Source: Cerioporus squamosus (taxonomy: Eukaryota > Basidiomycota > Agaricomycetes > Polyporales > Polyporaceae). From it: 26,879 nt of DNA. The notes beneath the pieces were generated by a model, which was given only the letters and a program-made list of their open reading frames with translations, made no database searches and had not been told where the DNA came from. Below, one piece after another: positions 1 to 11,700 of this stretch; position 1 is the first letter of the stretch, and every line of letters starts with the position of its first letter. A program made the position numbers and the translations under genes. The stretch covers positions 1-26,879 of the forward strand of contig JABYQS010000370.1 of the NCBI GenBank assembly GCA_022592435.1, written 5' to 3'.

Positions 1-273
1 CTGCTGCGGGCTCGGGGCTGCTGCCGCTCGCTCGCGGTCGGGCGTGCGAGGCAGAAGAGCAGCTCGCCAGAGGCTGGGAGTCGCTCCTGCTCGCAGCGAC
101 GGGCAGAAATAGCGGACTACGTCGCGATAAGTTGGGGACGCAGGCATTAAAGCAGTTGCCATATGCGGATGCTCAGGTACAGTGATGTGCCTGGGAGGAA
201 GGCGGACTCCAAATGGACTGCGTCGGACTCTTCCCCCTCCTCCCCCCTCTCACCACCGTCGTCCCCTCTCTCC
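1..273. other. upstream region of the OPT gene
   Basis: No gene was recognised here. The stretch is GC-rich and lies immediately upstream of the likely start codon of the oligopeptide transporter. The transporter frame stays open back to an ATG at 163 in the same phase, so the true start could lie there, but the added residues do not resemble the start of related transporters as I remember them. Confidence 0.4.
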
Positions 274-3200
274 ATGCCGTTCCGCCCGACGTCCAGCGCA
301 GGCAGGCCGTCGTCCGCCCGCCCCAGCACAGGCCGCCCCGGCACCGCCGGCTACTTCGACCGCGAGCCCCAGTACACGTACGACTACTCGCTCGACGAGG
401 AAGACGAGGACGACGAGTCCGACGCCGGCGACGTCTTCGCCTTCGGGCCTCCCCCCACAGCGACCTCCCCGATAACCCCGCCGCCCCCGACATGGGATCC
501 CAACAGCGTCGACCGCGTCGGCCCCATCGGTCCCGACCCAGGCCCCTCCCAGCCATACCACCGCGCTCCATACCCGCTCAGCCCCGTCGAATCGCCCCCC
601 TCGACGGACTCCCAGAACCAGGACGATAACCCGTACCGAATGCGCAGGATGGCTCCCCCCTCCGCCTCGACCGTCCCCACAACAGGAACAGGGCGCTTCA
701 CCGGCGTGAGTTCAGCCATCAGCTCCGGGAAGTGCATGTCTCGCTGCCGCAGGGCGAGCGAGGGAAGGGGAAGGATCGTCCGCCATCGACGGCGAGGTCA
801 ACGAGTTTTCCGAGCGTCGCAGACTCGGCCTCAATCAAGTAAGTCATCCCATCACTCTGCTGAGTCTGTTGCGTCTGTTTGTTACGAGGGCGGTGGAGGT
901 GGTCCCACGGATGATTTGACCCCTGCTGCTTTGCCTTTCTCCATGTCCCCTAGGGCATCGTCCCGTGTATCCGGTCGGTACACGCTGAAGATGTGCTGGA
1001 CCAAGGTCAGATATGACTGGCGTAACGCCGCCCGTCATAGTCACTCACAGCCGGGATACACCGTGCCTTCAAAACACATCCAGGATATACCGACTTTGCG
1101 CCTCATCCTGAACGTGATCAGCGGGTAGCACCTTTGAGCGAGTAGCGAGGTGCTACATGCTGACCATATTTGACCTTTGTTCACCGTGTATCTACGGGAT
1201 ACACGGAGCAATGCCCCCGGTGTATTGCACCCTTATGAGACTTCGCTTCCGCTTCTTCCCTCACCGCTGTATTACTGTTTTGCTCTTTCTTCGACCGCGG
1301 TCGTGATGCACCTGGTCGGGGAAGTGTGTCCGCGCAATAGTTGCACCAGAATGCCCTCACGAGAACCGCCCCTTCGGAGGCGGCCTGACGAGTATTCCCG
1401 CGTGCTGACCCGATTCCGCCTTTCAGAAGGATGGAGTTCGACTTTGAGGCGGACGAAGACGAAGACAGCCCTTACCCGGAAGTCCGCGCGTCAGTATCAA
1501 ATATCGACGACCCGGAGATGCCGGCGATGACACCACGGATGTGGCTTATTGGCCTGACGCTTACGCTCGCATCTGGGTGAGTGAACGCCGTACTTGATCG
1601 TCCCCGCGGATGTCCCGGTCGTGCGCGTGCTCACTACTCGCGTGCAGGTGCGCGAATCTGTTCTTCAACTTCCGACAACCAGCCCCTTCAATCGTCTCAA
1701 TGTCTGCTCCTCCTCGCGCATCCATTGGGCAAGGTCCTCGCGCTCACGATGCCAATACGAACGTTCCGGCTTCCACGATGGCTAGGTGGCTACGAGTTCT
1801 CGTTAAACCCGGGTCCGTGGAACATCAAAGAGCACGCACTGGTATACATCATGGCGAACGTGTCGATCGGTGTGCCGACTGCGTTGAACGCTGTTGTGGT
1901 CGCAGAGCTCAACTACGGCGTCAAGCTCGGCTACGGGTTCAACGCGTTGCTGATCCTTGCGACGCAGTTGACGGGGTTCTCACTCGCGGGCCTCTGCAGG
2001 CGATACCTTGTCTGGGCCGGCGAGCATGGTGTGGCCGCAGAACTTGATCGTATGTACCCTTCTGAACACGCTGCACGCGGAAGAGGAAGACGCACGTGGT
2101 GGTCTCTCTCGGTTCAAGTTCTTCTGCTACGCGACTGTTGGGGCGTTCTTCTGGTTCTTCCCCCAGGTACGTCCCATGCTGCTGCTGGGATCGAAGACGC
2201 TGATTGTCGGTGCAGGCTACCTCTTCACTGCCCTCTCGATATTCTCCTTCATCTGCTGGGCAAAACCGAACGACGTCGTTGTGAACCAGCTCTTTGGCGT
2301 CTCCAGCGGTCTTGGGATGAGCATCCTCACGTTCGACTGGTCGCAGATCACCTGGATTGGCAGCCCCCTGATGGTGCCCTGGTGGGCGGAGGTACAGGTC
2401 TTCACCGGTTTCTTCCTCATCTACTGGATACTGTGTCCTATCCTCTACTACAACCAACGTGAGTACACCCTTCTCGATCCGACTGTGAAGCCTCTGACCT
2501 CCTCCTTCCAGTCTTGGGATCTTGCGTACTTCCCCATGATGGCGAACAACCCCTACGATCGCTACGGCAAGGTCTACGACGTCACCCGTGTGCTCACTGA
2601 CGAGCAGACTTTCGATCAGGCGTACGATCGCTCGCGGTACGACGTCCCTCACTCGAGCCGCGATCAGGCGGCTTACGAGGCCTACCGCCGCTGTCCTCCC
2701 GGCTTCATACGCGATCACGTACCTCGTTGCGTTCGCGCTCTCGTCCGCGATGATCGTCCACACCGTCCTTTACCATGGTCGCACCGTCATCCACGGGTTG
2801 ACGCAGACACGGATTGAGAAGGACGACATCCACGCAAAGCTCATGCGCGCCTATCCTGAGGTGCCCGATTGGTGGTATCTGTTGACCTTTGTCGCGTGCT
2901 TCTCGCTCGCGATCGTCACAGCGGAGGTGTGGCATACGGAGATTCCGGTGTGGGCGCTGCTTCTCGCCATTGCACTCCCGGTGGTGTACATGGTGCCATC
3001 AGGATACGTGTACGCGCTGACGGGTCAGAATGTGAGTTCGCTCTTCCACAGACGAACGGCTGGATTCTGACGTCCTCGCAGATCACCATCAACCTGCTCG
3101 CGCAGATCATCCCAGGTATGATCCTCCCTGGCAAGCCACTTCCCAACATGGTACGCTATGCAGCCCCACAATGCACTGCACTGTGAGTACTCACTGCGCC

Positions 3201-3989
3201 CATGCAGATCTTCAAGGCGTATGCGGTGCAGACCCTAGCCGAGGGCACTGCGTTCGTGCAGGACCTGAAGCTCGGCCACTACGTCAAGCTTCCACCGCGC
3301 GCTACCTTCTCTGTGCAGCTCGTCGCGACCACGCTCGTTGGCCTCCTCCAGGTCGGGGTCAAGGAGTGGATGTTCTCGCATATCCCAGACATCTGTCAGC
3401 CGGGCCAGAAGGACTTCCTGACGTGCCCCCACAACCAGGTTCTGTACACGACGTCGGCGATCTGGGGGCTCATCGGGCCTGCGCGGCAGTTCGGGACGCA
3501 GTCGATCTACCACCCGCAACTCTACGCCATTGCGATCGGCGGGGTGCTCCCGTTGCCCTTCTGGTACTGGCAGCGCAGGTGGCCGAACAAGTGGAACAAG
3601 TTCATCAACTTGCCCATCATTCTGAACGGGATCGGGCTCATCCCGCCGGCGACGGGCATCAACTACTCGTCGTGGTTCCTGCTCGGCTTCATCTTCCAGT
3701 TCGTGATCCGGAGGAGGAACTTCGTCTGGTGGAGCAAGTTCAACTACGTGCTCACGGCGGCGTTCGACTGTGGGACCGTGCTGAGCGTGCTGTTCATCTT
3801 CTTCACGCTGCAGTTCCCCAAGGGCGGAATTAATTTGAATTGGTGGGGGAACACGGTGTATCAGAATAGTGAGTGTCGTCTGTTCCGCTTCGCGTCTGCA
3901 TTCAGCGGTGCTGACGGATGCGCTCTGCAGCTGCGGACTATAAGAGGGTACCACTGAGGGATGTACCTGCTGGTGGCATCCAGTGGTAG
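274..3989 (+). CDS. oligopeptide transporter (OPT family), frame-offset
   Basis: Proton-coupled OPT-family peptide transporter of the plasma membrane or vacuole. The N-terminal part is an acidic, Ser/Pro-rich tail (YTYDYSLDEEDEDDE, DVFAFGPP). It is followed by SPYPEVRASVSNIDDPEM, then many membrane segments with family signatures NPGPWNIKEH, GLCRRYLVW, ASMVWPQNL, VNQLFGVSSGLGMS, VEKDDIHAKLM-like IEKDDIHAKLM, KLPPRATF (the KIPPR-type motif) and PPATGINYSSW. Exons that I can phase: 1427-1576, 1648-2166, 2216-2458, 2512-3031, 3082-3150, 3208-3868 and 3931-3989. The last exon ends RVPLRDVPAGGIQW and a TAG. The 5' exons (about 274-705 and part of 750-980) are uncertain. The conserved frame is offset near 1697, 2014-2016 (extra G), 2161-2164, 2452-2453 (extra A) and 2673-2690, so as written it cannot encode one full-length protein. 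From 2690 to the stop all phases agree. It is either a decaying gene or one damaged by assembly errors. Confidence 0.88.
1125..1156. repeat. inverted repeat in OPT 5' intron region
   Basis: GTAGCACCT (1125-1133) and AGGTGCTAC (1148-1156) are perfect 9-base inverted arms around a 14-base spacer. They lie in the long non-coding stretch that precedes the OPT exon beginning at 1427. Confidence 0.75.
1184..1206. repeat. second inverted repeat in OPT 5' intron region
   Basis: CCGTGTATC (1184-1192) and GATACACGG (1198-1206) are perfect 9-base arms around a 5-base loop. The same core word (GTGTATC/GATACAC) recurs near 964 and 1054 in the surrounding stretch, so the hairpin may be part of a small repeated element. 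Confidence 0.75.
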
Positions 3990-6052
3990 CAGGACGTGTC
4001 CGTTCCCCCCCATGGGGCAGGGCCGTCCGTCCGTCTTTCTTTTCGTCATATGGGACATTCCTTTAGCTGCGTGTACGAGTGGAAGCGCTTCCCGAAAGTG
4101 AAACAACATCCGATATCATCCCATTCCTCCTTCTGGCCGCCTTCCGTGTTCTCCTTGTGGGCTCTCTTCATCCTCTTGGCGCCCCTGCCATGAGCCTTGG
4201 TTATGTATAGCTGTCGCGACACAGCTTTCCTCTTCCTCTTGCCGCGTCACTGTGGTCCGCCACCCTGGGAGCACCCCCATCCCTCTGGTCTTGTCATCCG
4301 CCATCCACCATCTGCATCCGTCTATCCTTATCTTCGGCATCCGCGTCCGTGTCTTCCTTCCCATACCACCCCGGCACGTCCCACCTCATTCACCTTCCTC
4401 CTGTCATCGTTCCCTCCTCACATTCGCGGCTTCGATGTCCGGCGCACCCCCACAACATTTCCGCGCCGATCCCGCACGCTCTCCCCGCGCACCTGTGACC
4501 CGTGGCTTGCGCTGTCGTCCTCCGCAGCCCTCCTCCGTTCCCTTGTTCTCATGCACATGCATTCGTCTCGTCTCGTCCGCGAGTCCCGGTTTTCCAGGCT
4601 TCAAGTTCAATCTTCCCAATGGTTCATGTTTCGGCTCAGTAGCATATTAGATATACCTTACATCCCGTCCATACGTATACGCCAGCGGTCGTGTTTGTCT
4701 TATACACTCTCCCCCCCCATGTAAACTTCCGGGTGCGGTCCGCAGCTGCCTCCCATCTCCTCTGCCATCCCTTCAAGCCCTGCGCCTGCGTTCCTTGCCC
4801 ACCGCGTCCGGGCATTCCATCCCATCTCATCCCAGCTATGCACGTACGGTACATCAATCGTCCGTCGTCCCCTGCCGCTCCCTTCGCGCCCGTTTCCTCA
4901 CTGTCGATGATCTCTCTGTTTCGGTGGTACCCGCGTGTCGTCGTTGTCAATGTGTGTGTCAAGATGTGTCTACACATCCGTAACCATAAGAGTAACCGTT
5001 ATCTCTCTCTCTCTCAGCACTTTGTTTCTCTCGCTATCCAACCAACCACCCAAGCGCATGCAAGTTGTAGCAGCATAACATCGAGCCTCGAGGCTACGTA
5101 CATAGTACGTATACCTAGCAGCAAGTCAGTGTGCCCTCCCGTCCGCAACTCTGCGGGCGCCCTCGGGCTGCGGGGTACCTCTTTTGCCTCCAGAATCGCA
5201 CGAGGCAGCAGCTGGGAGCTGTAATATCTGTCTTTGTCCTGCCAGTGTTTCTCCGAGTCCACAAATGACAGCGCGGCCGGTTGGCACGGGACGTGTGCGT
5301 AACCTGCAACCTTGTACGGGGAGCCTGCTATGCTCCACGCGAGGCGTTCGCTGTCGGACAACGTCTCGGGAGCTGTCCCCGGCCCATTCACTCGGCGGTC
5401 ACTCGCAGCCCGGGCCCTCGGCGCAGCCCTTGGAAACGATGCCCCGACCGAGCACTGGGCGCGAGATGCGCGCGGGTGGGGCCGACACTGTGACAGTACT
5501 TATGGAAGATTGTCTCGGGGCGGAGTCCGCTCTCGTCGGTGGAGGTAAGTATTGTATTCGCCTCTGCAGCTTTCGCTCTCAGGCGGACATTCCCCGCACT
5601 GGGTCCGGGGCGAGTAAATCAGTTTGAGGCTCGGGAACTCGTATCCACGAGATACTTATGCATGAGGGGCCAGTCGAGGAGCCTGAGGGTTGGATGAACC
5701 CCGCCGGTCTGGATGTCCGAGTCGAGGTCGTGACCCGAGCACCGAGGGCTAAATGTAACTTTTGTCCATGTTGTGGTCATATTGTGTAGAATCCGAGACC
5801 CCATTCATAGCTGCATGAGTTGTAGATCGCGTTGCTGAGAAGTTGAAGGTACCTGTCGAGTCCGACTCGAGGAACAATGTCCAAATCCATCAAAGCGGCA
5901 AGTAGGCTGGTTTTGTGGCTGTGCTCGGGGTATGTCTTGGCTCTGGCTGTGTATACCGCGCGTTCGGCGCGCCTTGGCGCGACCGGCGACGCCGCGACTC
6001 CCGACATACTGCGATCTTGCTCCTTGTTCCTCTACTCTCACCGCCGTCTGCT
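3990..6052. other. intergenic region between OPT and glycosyltransferase genes
   Basis: About 2 kb between two genes in the same orientation. The first kilobase after the OPT stop is strongly pyrimidine-rich on the plus strand and probably includes the 3' untranslated region. The second half should hold the glycosyltransferase promoter. I found no convincing coding region, tRNA or transposon ends. Confidence 0.5.
5002..5015 (+). repeat. (TC)7 microsatellite
   Basis: Seven consecutive TC units in the pyrimidine-rich intergenic region. Confidence 0.9.
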
Positions 6053-8232
6053 ATGTTTCGACGCTACAAGGACTATCTGCCGCTGTCCCTCCTTCCTGAC
6101 GACGAGGACGGCACGCCATACAGGCCGCAGAAGACGGACATGCGGCGGCGGTTGCTGACGCGCGGGTTGGTCCTGGTGTCTGTGCTCGTCAACCTGTACT
6201 TCGTGTACGCGACACTGACGGCGTGGCCCGCACCACTGGATGACTACCAATCACTGTGAGTGTTCTTCCTTGCAACTTGCTGCGGAACGTGTTGGTGGAA
6301 GCGGGTGAGGAGCTCGGGACGATACCAAGGTATGAGACGAGGGAACGGGATGGGAACACGTCGTCGGCATCGAAGAAGCGTGTTGGAGCTGTACGAGGGA
6401 GTGTAACGAGGCCGGTGTGTTGCTCGCGCACTATGTGCTCGGTTGTACGCTTGCAATCACGTCCGGGCGCGGCTTGGGGTAAGGAGCCATTCCCAGCCGC
6501 GTACGGACATGATATGTACATGGCTGGCGCTATACAATCAGGACACAGTGGCTGGATGATGTATCCTATAAAGTTCGTGAAGCTGGTCCCTCGGCGGCGC
6601 CCTACTGTTCCCTTGCATACCTTTATGGCCGAATTTGGACGTCTTCTGAAAGTCCAGATACGTGCATCATGCGCCCTCTGACTACCTTGAGGCTTGCGAG
6701 GAGTTCCACCACTCCCTGGTTGCTCTTCGCGGGGTCGTGGGAAGCTGGTACCTCCATACGCATGCGCAAGAGTTACAGTATGCGCGAGAGCGGGGTGTTT
6801 GGGGCATGCCGCGTTTTGCGCCTTGTCAAGTTGTACATCTGTGCCCGGATGTACAGACGCAACGCTTCAGACAGTCGTGCTATGCGAGTTTCGCCAAGCT
6901 CTTGATCTGACGAGCTGTCGCTGATGCCGAGCGATATGTAAATCATCAGCTCAGCACTAGATATTCTGGGCATCTGTGATCTCCATGTAGGAGCTGGTAG
7001 GACGTGGCTACCCGAGAAGGTTGTGATCGTGGGCCTGCTCCAAGTGTATCGATACTGCTACTCGGACGACCAGGATGTTGGTTTCACTCCCTGGGCCTGC
7101 TGTGCACGTCTTCTGCGAAGCTCCTCGTCTGCCCTCCGCCCAAGGACAACGGCAGTTGTCTGCGATGGGCCGCAGCAGGTTGCGAGAGTCATTGCATGCT
7201 GTGTGAGAGCGAAGAGCCGCCTCTGGACATATTCAGGAGTATCGCATTTCGATGTGATCACCCCAGAGTCTTCCGTCCAGCCATATTCCCATCAGCGCAC
7301 CATCCACTGCGCGTGTGAACGACAGCTGACCACAATCCCCCGCTCCAGGAATACACACCCCATCGTCGAGGAGAGAGCCCTGTCCTCCTTCAAGCCTCCA
7401 AATCCCCGGGACAACGCCATCGTCACAGGGCTGTACACGGACGCGTTCGCGACTGCCGTCGCCACGCTCGGCCACCCTGAACGTCGCCAACGCCTCCGCC
7501 TCCCGCCTCCTCTACTACCTCCCCGACAAGATCTCCAACCGCGCGCTCTGCATCGCGTCCGTCTCCGGCTGGGAGCCATTACCGATCGAGCGCATCGCCC
7601 CGCCTCACAGCGGCGTGCACCGGCACTTCCTCGACCAGTACTCGAAGCTGCACCTCTGGACGCTCGACCAGCGCGGGTTCGAGAGCGTCGTGTACGTCGA
7701 CGCGGACGCGCTCGTCCGGCGCAACTTCGACGAGCTCTTCCGCCTCCCGTTCACCTTCGGCGCCGTCCCGGACGTGTACACGACCGCGCAGGGCTACGTG
7801 ACCTCGTTCAACGCCGGCGTGCTGTTCCTCCGGCCGGACAGCGAGCTCTTCACCGACATGGTCGCGAAGATCGCGACGGCGCGGTACCCCGCCGAGCAGG
7901 CCGAGCAGGCCTTCCTCAACCTCTACTTTGGCGCGGAGGCGCTCCGCCTGCCGTACGCGTACAACGCGAACCTCGCGATCAAGAAGCGCACGCCCGCGCT
8001 ATGGGACGCGCTCCAGGACGAGATGCGCATCATGCACTTCACGATGGCGAAGCCGTTCCTCCAGGGCGACTATGACGAGGTGCCGCTGAACAAGCTCGAG
8101 CGGAACGCGGAGAAGGTCGCGAGGAAGAAGCCGGCTTTCAAGCGCGAAATCGTGGAGTGGCTCGAGGCGTGGCACGAGACGAGGAGGGTGTACCGGTCGA
8201 AACTCGACAAGTGCGATGCGTTGAGAGACTGA
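6053..8232 (+). CDS. family 8 glycosyltransferase, type II membrane protein
   Basis: Glycogenin-like GT-A fold enzyme predicted to act in the Golgi or ER lumen, using a nucleotide sugar and Mn2+. Exon 1 (6053-6255) encodes MFRRYKDYLPL..., with one membrane anchor at about residues 38-56. Exon 2 (7349-8232) encodes the catalytic domain. Its start completes the split Leu codon (CT then G) and continues NTHPIVEERALSSFKPP. Catalytic signatures are YVDADALVRRNFDELF (the DxD metal site as DAD), FNAGVLFLRP, EQAFLNLYFG and HFTMAKPF, the last resembling glycogenin HF..xxKPW. After the frame reading NAIVTGLYTDAFATAVATLGH there is a net one-base offset at about 7473-7477, beyond which LNVANASASRLLYYLPDK continues to the TGA. 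Two missing bases (GGCCAC-ACC-CTG) or one extra base would explain it. The acceptor substrate cannot be told. The intron is about 20 times the usual size here. Confidence 0.87.
6256..7348 (+). other. 1,093-nt intron 1 of the glycosyltransferase gene
   Basis: Bounded by a clear donor (gtgagt) and acceptor (ctccag) with a branch-like ctgac upstream. Splicing restores the Leu codon and joins the membrane anchor to the catalytic domain as in related proteins. Other introns in this window are mostly 50-62 nt. No open reading frame inside resembles a known protein and I found no terminal inverted repeats or target-site duplication, so the source of the extra kilobase is unknown. Confidence 0.65.
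6832..6855. repeat. inverted repeat inside glycosyltransferase intron
   Basis: TGTACATC (6832-6839) and GATGTACA (6848-6855) form perfect 8-base arms around an 8-base loop. Confidence 0.65.
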
Positions 8233-8770
8233 GGGCTTGGCTTGGTCGGCGCGTTAGATGCTACATGTACGCTTATGAGCTCGTTTTGTTCTCCCATTCA
8301 ATGCACCTGGGTCTCTTTGCATCGTTCTTGGACAGCGCAAGGAGAGTGATGATTTGCGGTACATGTGATGAGATGCGAGTCGTCGCGATGTAGTCGTGGT
8401 GGTGCTGTTGAGTGGGTATGTGAGCCGTAGCTACTTTTCCTACGAGTGTCCGATCACCAGTCCGTAGCCCTTAGGCCTCATCTACCTGAACAACACGTAC
8501 CCAGAGCGGCTTCTGCGCCCATCTATGTGCAAAGCACGACGTCCATGATGAGAGAGAAAGGAGAAAAGGATGTCCAGATGCAGAGAAAAAAACTATAATG
8601 CACAGCGTCCGCGGGTACGCGGAGGCGGTAAGTAGAGACATAAATGAAGCAAAAAGAGATAAGCTACTAGCCCGTCATAGTACGATAGACATATCCTCAC
8701 ATATCCAACCTACACATCGTCGCTCGTCTTTCCGATACATCCCCGCAGGTCAGGGTCGACGTCAACTCGT
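8233..8770. other. convergent intergenic region
   Basis: Lies between the 3' end of the plus-strand glycosyltransferase and the 3' end of the minus-strand channel gene. It contains A-rich runs on the plus strand around 8550-8665 and probably consists of the two 3' untranslated regions. No gene was seen. Confidence 0.5.
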
Positions 8771-11700
8771 TCATAGTGCCCTGTGCGCGCCCCTGCCGGC
8801 CATGTTTGGCTCGCCGCCGTCGAGGCCTGGAGGTGGCGCCGCCGGGTGTCCATAAGACGAGTCAGGCGAGGCTCGTTGAGAGCCCATGCCTGGTTGGCTG
8901 GGATACCGGCCGTGAGCAGGGTACTGCTGTGCCGGGGAATATGGTCGTTGGGGAGGGTATTGTTGGGGAGGGGCATACTGTTGGGCAGAAGCGTACTGCT
9001 GGGGAGGGGCGTACTCTTGTGGAGGGCTGTACTGTTGTGGGGGAGTGAACTGGCTTGGAGCAGCGTATCCTGCGAGGGATATGGTCGGTGAAGTGGTGCT
9101 TCCGGTACGCGTCATTGGGGTAGGCGTTGGGGATGAGTGGTGTATGCGCGTTCTCGCTCAGCGGCGTTGTTGTGTAGCCAAGATCGACATTGCTCCTGCT
9201 CGCGGCCATATTCGCATCGAAGTACCCAGACTGTTGCAAAAGACGTTGGTCAGCAAGCCAGGCTCTCAGAACGACAGACCACGGCACTCACCGAGTTGAG
9301 TAGCGGCTGGCTATCGGAATGTCCAGCCTCGTCATCTCAATCTCAGGCGTGGGACCCTGGGCCAAGTACCGATCATACCCAAGTATCTTCGACGGCGCAG
9401 GCGACGCGCTCCTTGCATCCGGATACATGCTCTTCGTCTCCGACAGCAGGTTCGTTGACGAGATTGACTGCGTGTCCCAATCATCCCCACGGTCGCGGCG
9501 GTACAGCGCAGGGTCGTACTCGAGATCGCGTTCCTGCACACCAGCAATCTTGATGCCGCCTGCGACAACGTGCGCCTCGGTCGACTGGCCGCCCATGTCG
9601 TCAAGCTTCGTCTGCACATTCTTTATCTTCCCGTGGAAGACCTGTGGAAGTAGGTGCGTCATGTTCGCGTGCACCATCGGCGTGAACAGCTCCGAGTGCA
9701 GCGCCGGGTGCCCGAAGCGCTTCTCGAGCCGGTTTCGCGCCGTGTCGTTGCGTCGCGAGTGGACTTGTGCCTCACGCAGCTCGGCCTCGGTCGGAATGTA
9801 GTACCGGAATGACGGCTGGAAGAAACGGTGGATGTACATCTTGAAGATGACGACGAAGAGGATTGGGGGGATGGTGGCGACCCAGTGCAGCGACTTGAAC
9901 CCATGCTGAAGGCCAATGGCTGGGAGAGAGGTGTCAGTCCATTAACCTATGCAGCTCAATGCCCAGATACGCACTGAGAATCATGATGCACTGCATGAGA
10001 ATGACTCCCGCCAAGAGACGATTGATGACAACGTTCCACATGCGCCCACCGCTCTCGGTCTTCGAGACGAACACGAACATGAGCTGATACTTGTACACCC
10101 ACGAGCTGATCCAGAAGACCACTGCGCAAGCCACAGCCACCAGAGGTGCCAAGGGCGCGAAGAAGAAGCCTACTGCAGCCATGAACAGTAGGTTCGAGCT
10201 CGGTGAGGAACACGGTCAGGCAACGTCGTGCGGCGTGGATGAAAGTAACTCACAAGTAGATCGCATACTGAAAATCGGGAGGCTGCGTCCATTCGCGAAT
10301 TTCACGTGGTGTCCGGCCAAGGAAGCTATCAGGGAGAGCCGTCAACGCACACTCGCAAACAATAAGCAGCGATACGACGTACTGTGTCTTGAAAAAGACG
10401 ACAAGCAGGTTGAGTAGCTGAGCAAGGTCAAACAAGACAAGGAAACCACGGAGCCTAAGGTGAAGGGAACGTCAGGAAGCTACTCAACACCAGCAAGTCG
10501 TCATTACGCACGGGAAGTAGGTGAGCCAGTACGACGCCTGGTCGATGTAGGTCTCATTGATGGTCTGGGGAAGCTCTGCAGGACTTTGATGAGACTTGTC
10601 TGCAGGCAACGACAACAGATACGCACGATGGAGATTGTCGATAATATCCTGGAAGCTCTTGTGCTTGCCAATCAAGATGACGATTTGCTTGACCGAGTCT
10701 ACACAAGATTGTCAGAAACTAGCTGTTCACACAGCACCTCCAAACAGCATCATGACTTACTGAATATGACACCAATCAGCGTGAAGATGATCAGCTGCGA
10801 GATGATCAAGAACGCGAAGTATCGCGCCACGACAGCACGATCCATCCGCGAGTGCGTGTACGCGCCCATGTACTTCGTCAGCTTGCGCATGATGATCGGC
10901 AGCGCCCACCCGAACAGTGCAGAAACCGCCGGGGGCAGCACACCGCTCAAGAATGTGAACGATCCCGGAGAGGCGTCCGACCAACTCTCAAGGAACGGCA
11001 CGAACGCCGTTAGCGAGGACAAGTTGGCGAGAATAGAGATGATTAGCAAGGGCACGGTGTTGAATGCGCAGACAGCAATGAGCCACAGCCAGCCGATCGT
11101 CTGCTTGCTGCGGATGTCTGACCTACTCCTTCCCAGGTTCTTCCATACCTATACGCGCAGTCAGCAATGCGACCGGTCGCCAAGACTAGTCCAGTACGCA
11201 CGATGTCCTTGGGATTGGGAGCCAGTGTGATAGTCGTGCCCTTCGGGTGCTTATGCCTGAGCATGTTCGCAACGATGTGCGCATAGGGGACCGCGGCCAT
11301 GGACGCAAAACCGTAGTTCTCGGGTTTGCGCAGGTCAATCTGGTTGCGGAACTCCTCGACGGCACGTTCAGCACGCTGGAGCTTTGCGCTACGAGACAGT
11401 GTCAGCGCGAATACGGACATCTCGATAAGATGCTGGAAGCACATACGTGTAGTAGTCGATTGCATCCTTCTTCTCTCCACCGATCCCCATGAAGCCACCA
11501 ATCGTAATCGTCGGCCGCTTCTTGCCAATCTTCCCGTCCTTGAGGTACTTGACCAGCACCGCCTCTAGCTCACGCACCGCGTCGTTATGGTACTCAATGA
11601 GCTCCGGCAGGCGGCCGACCTTGCGACCGATGTGCACCGACGTCGTGGGGTACGGGACCTGCAGCGACTCGAAGATCACGCGGATGCCCTCGTCGGACTG

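Noticed and set aside
163..1128. A single 321-codon open frame on the plus strand
   Set aside because: Its first 180 residues are the OPT N-terminal region, but the later part runs through splice signals and loses resemblance. It is not an independent gene.
5014..5391. A 125-codon minus-strand open frame in the intergenic region
   Set aside because: No recognisable motif, no supporting splice structure and GC-rich sequence in which such frames arise by chance.
7023..7348. Open frame continuous with the glycosyltransferase exon on its upstream side
   Set aside because: The splice acceptor at 7347-7348 restores the split Leu codon from exon 1. The upstream residues do not resemble the family, so this is read-through of the intron.
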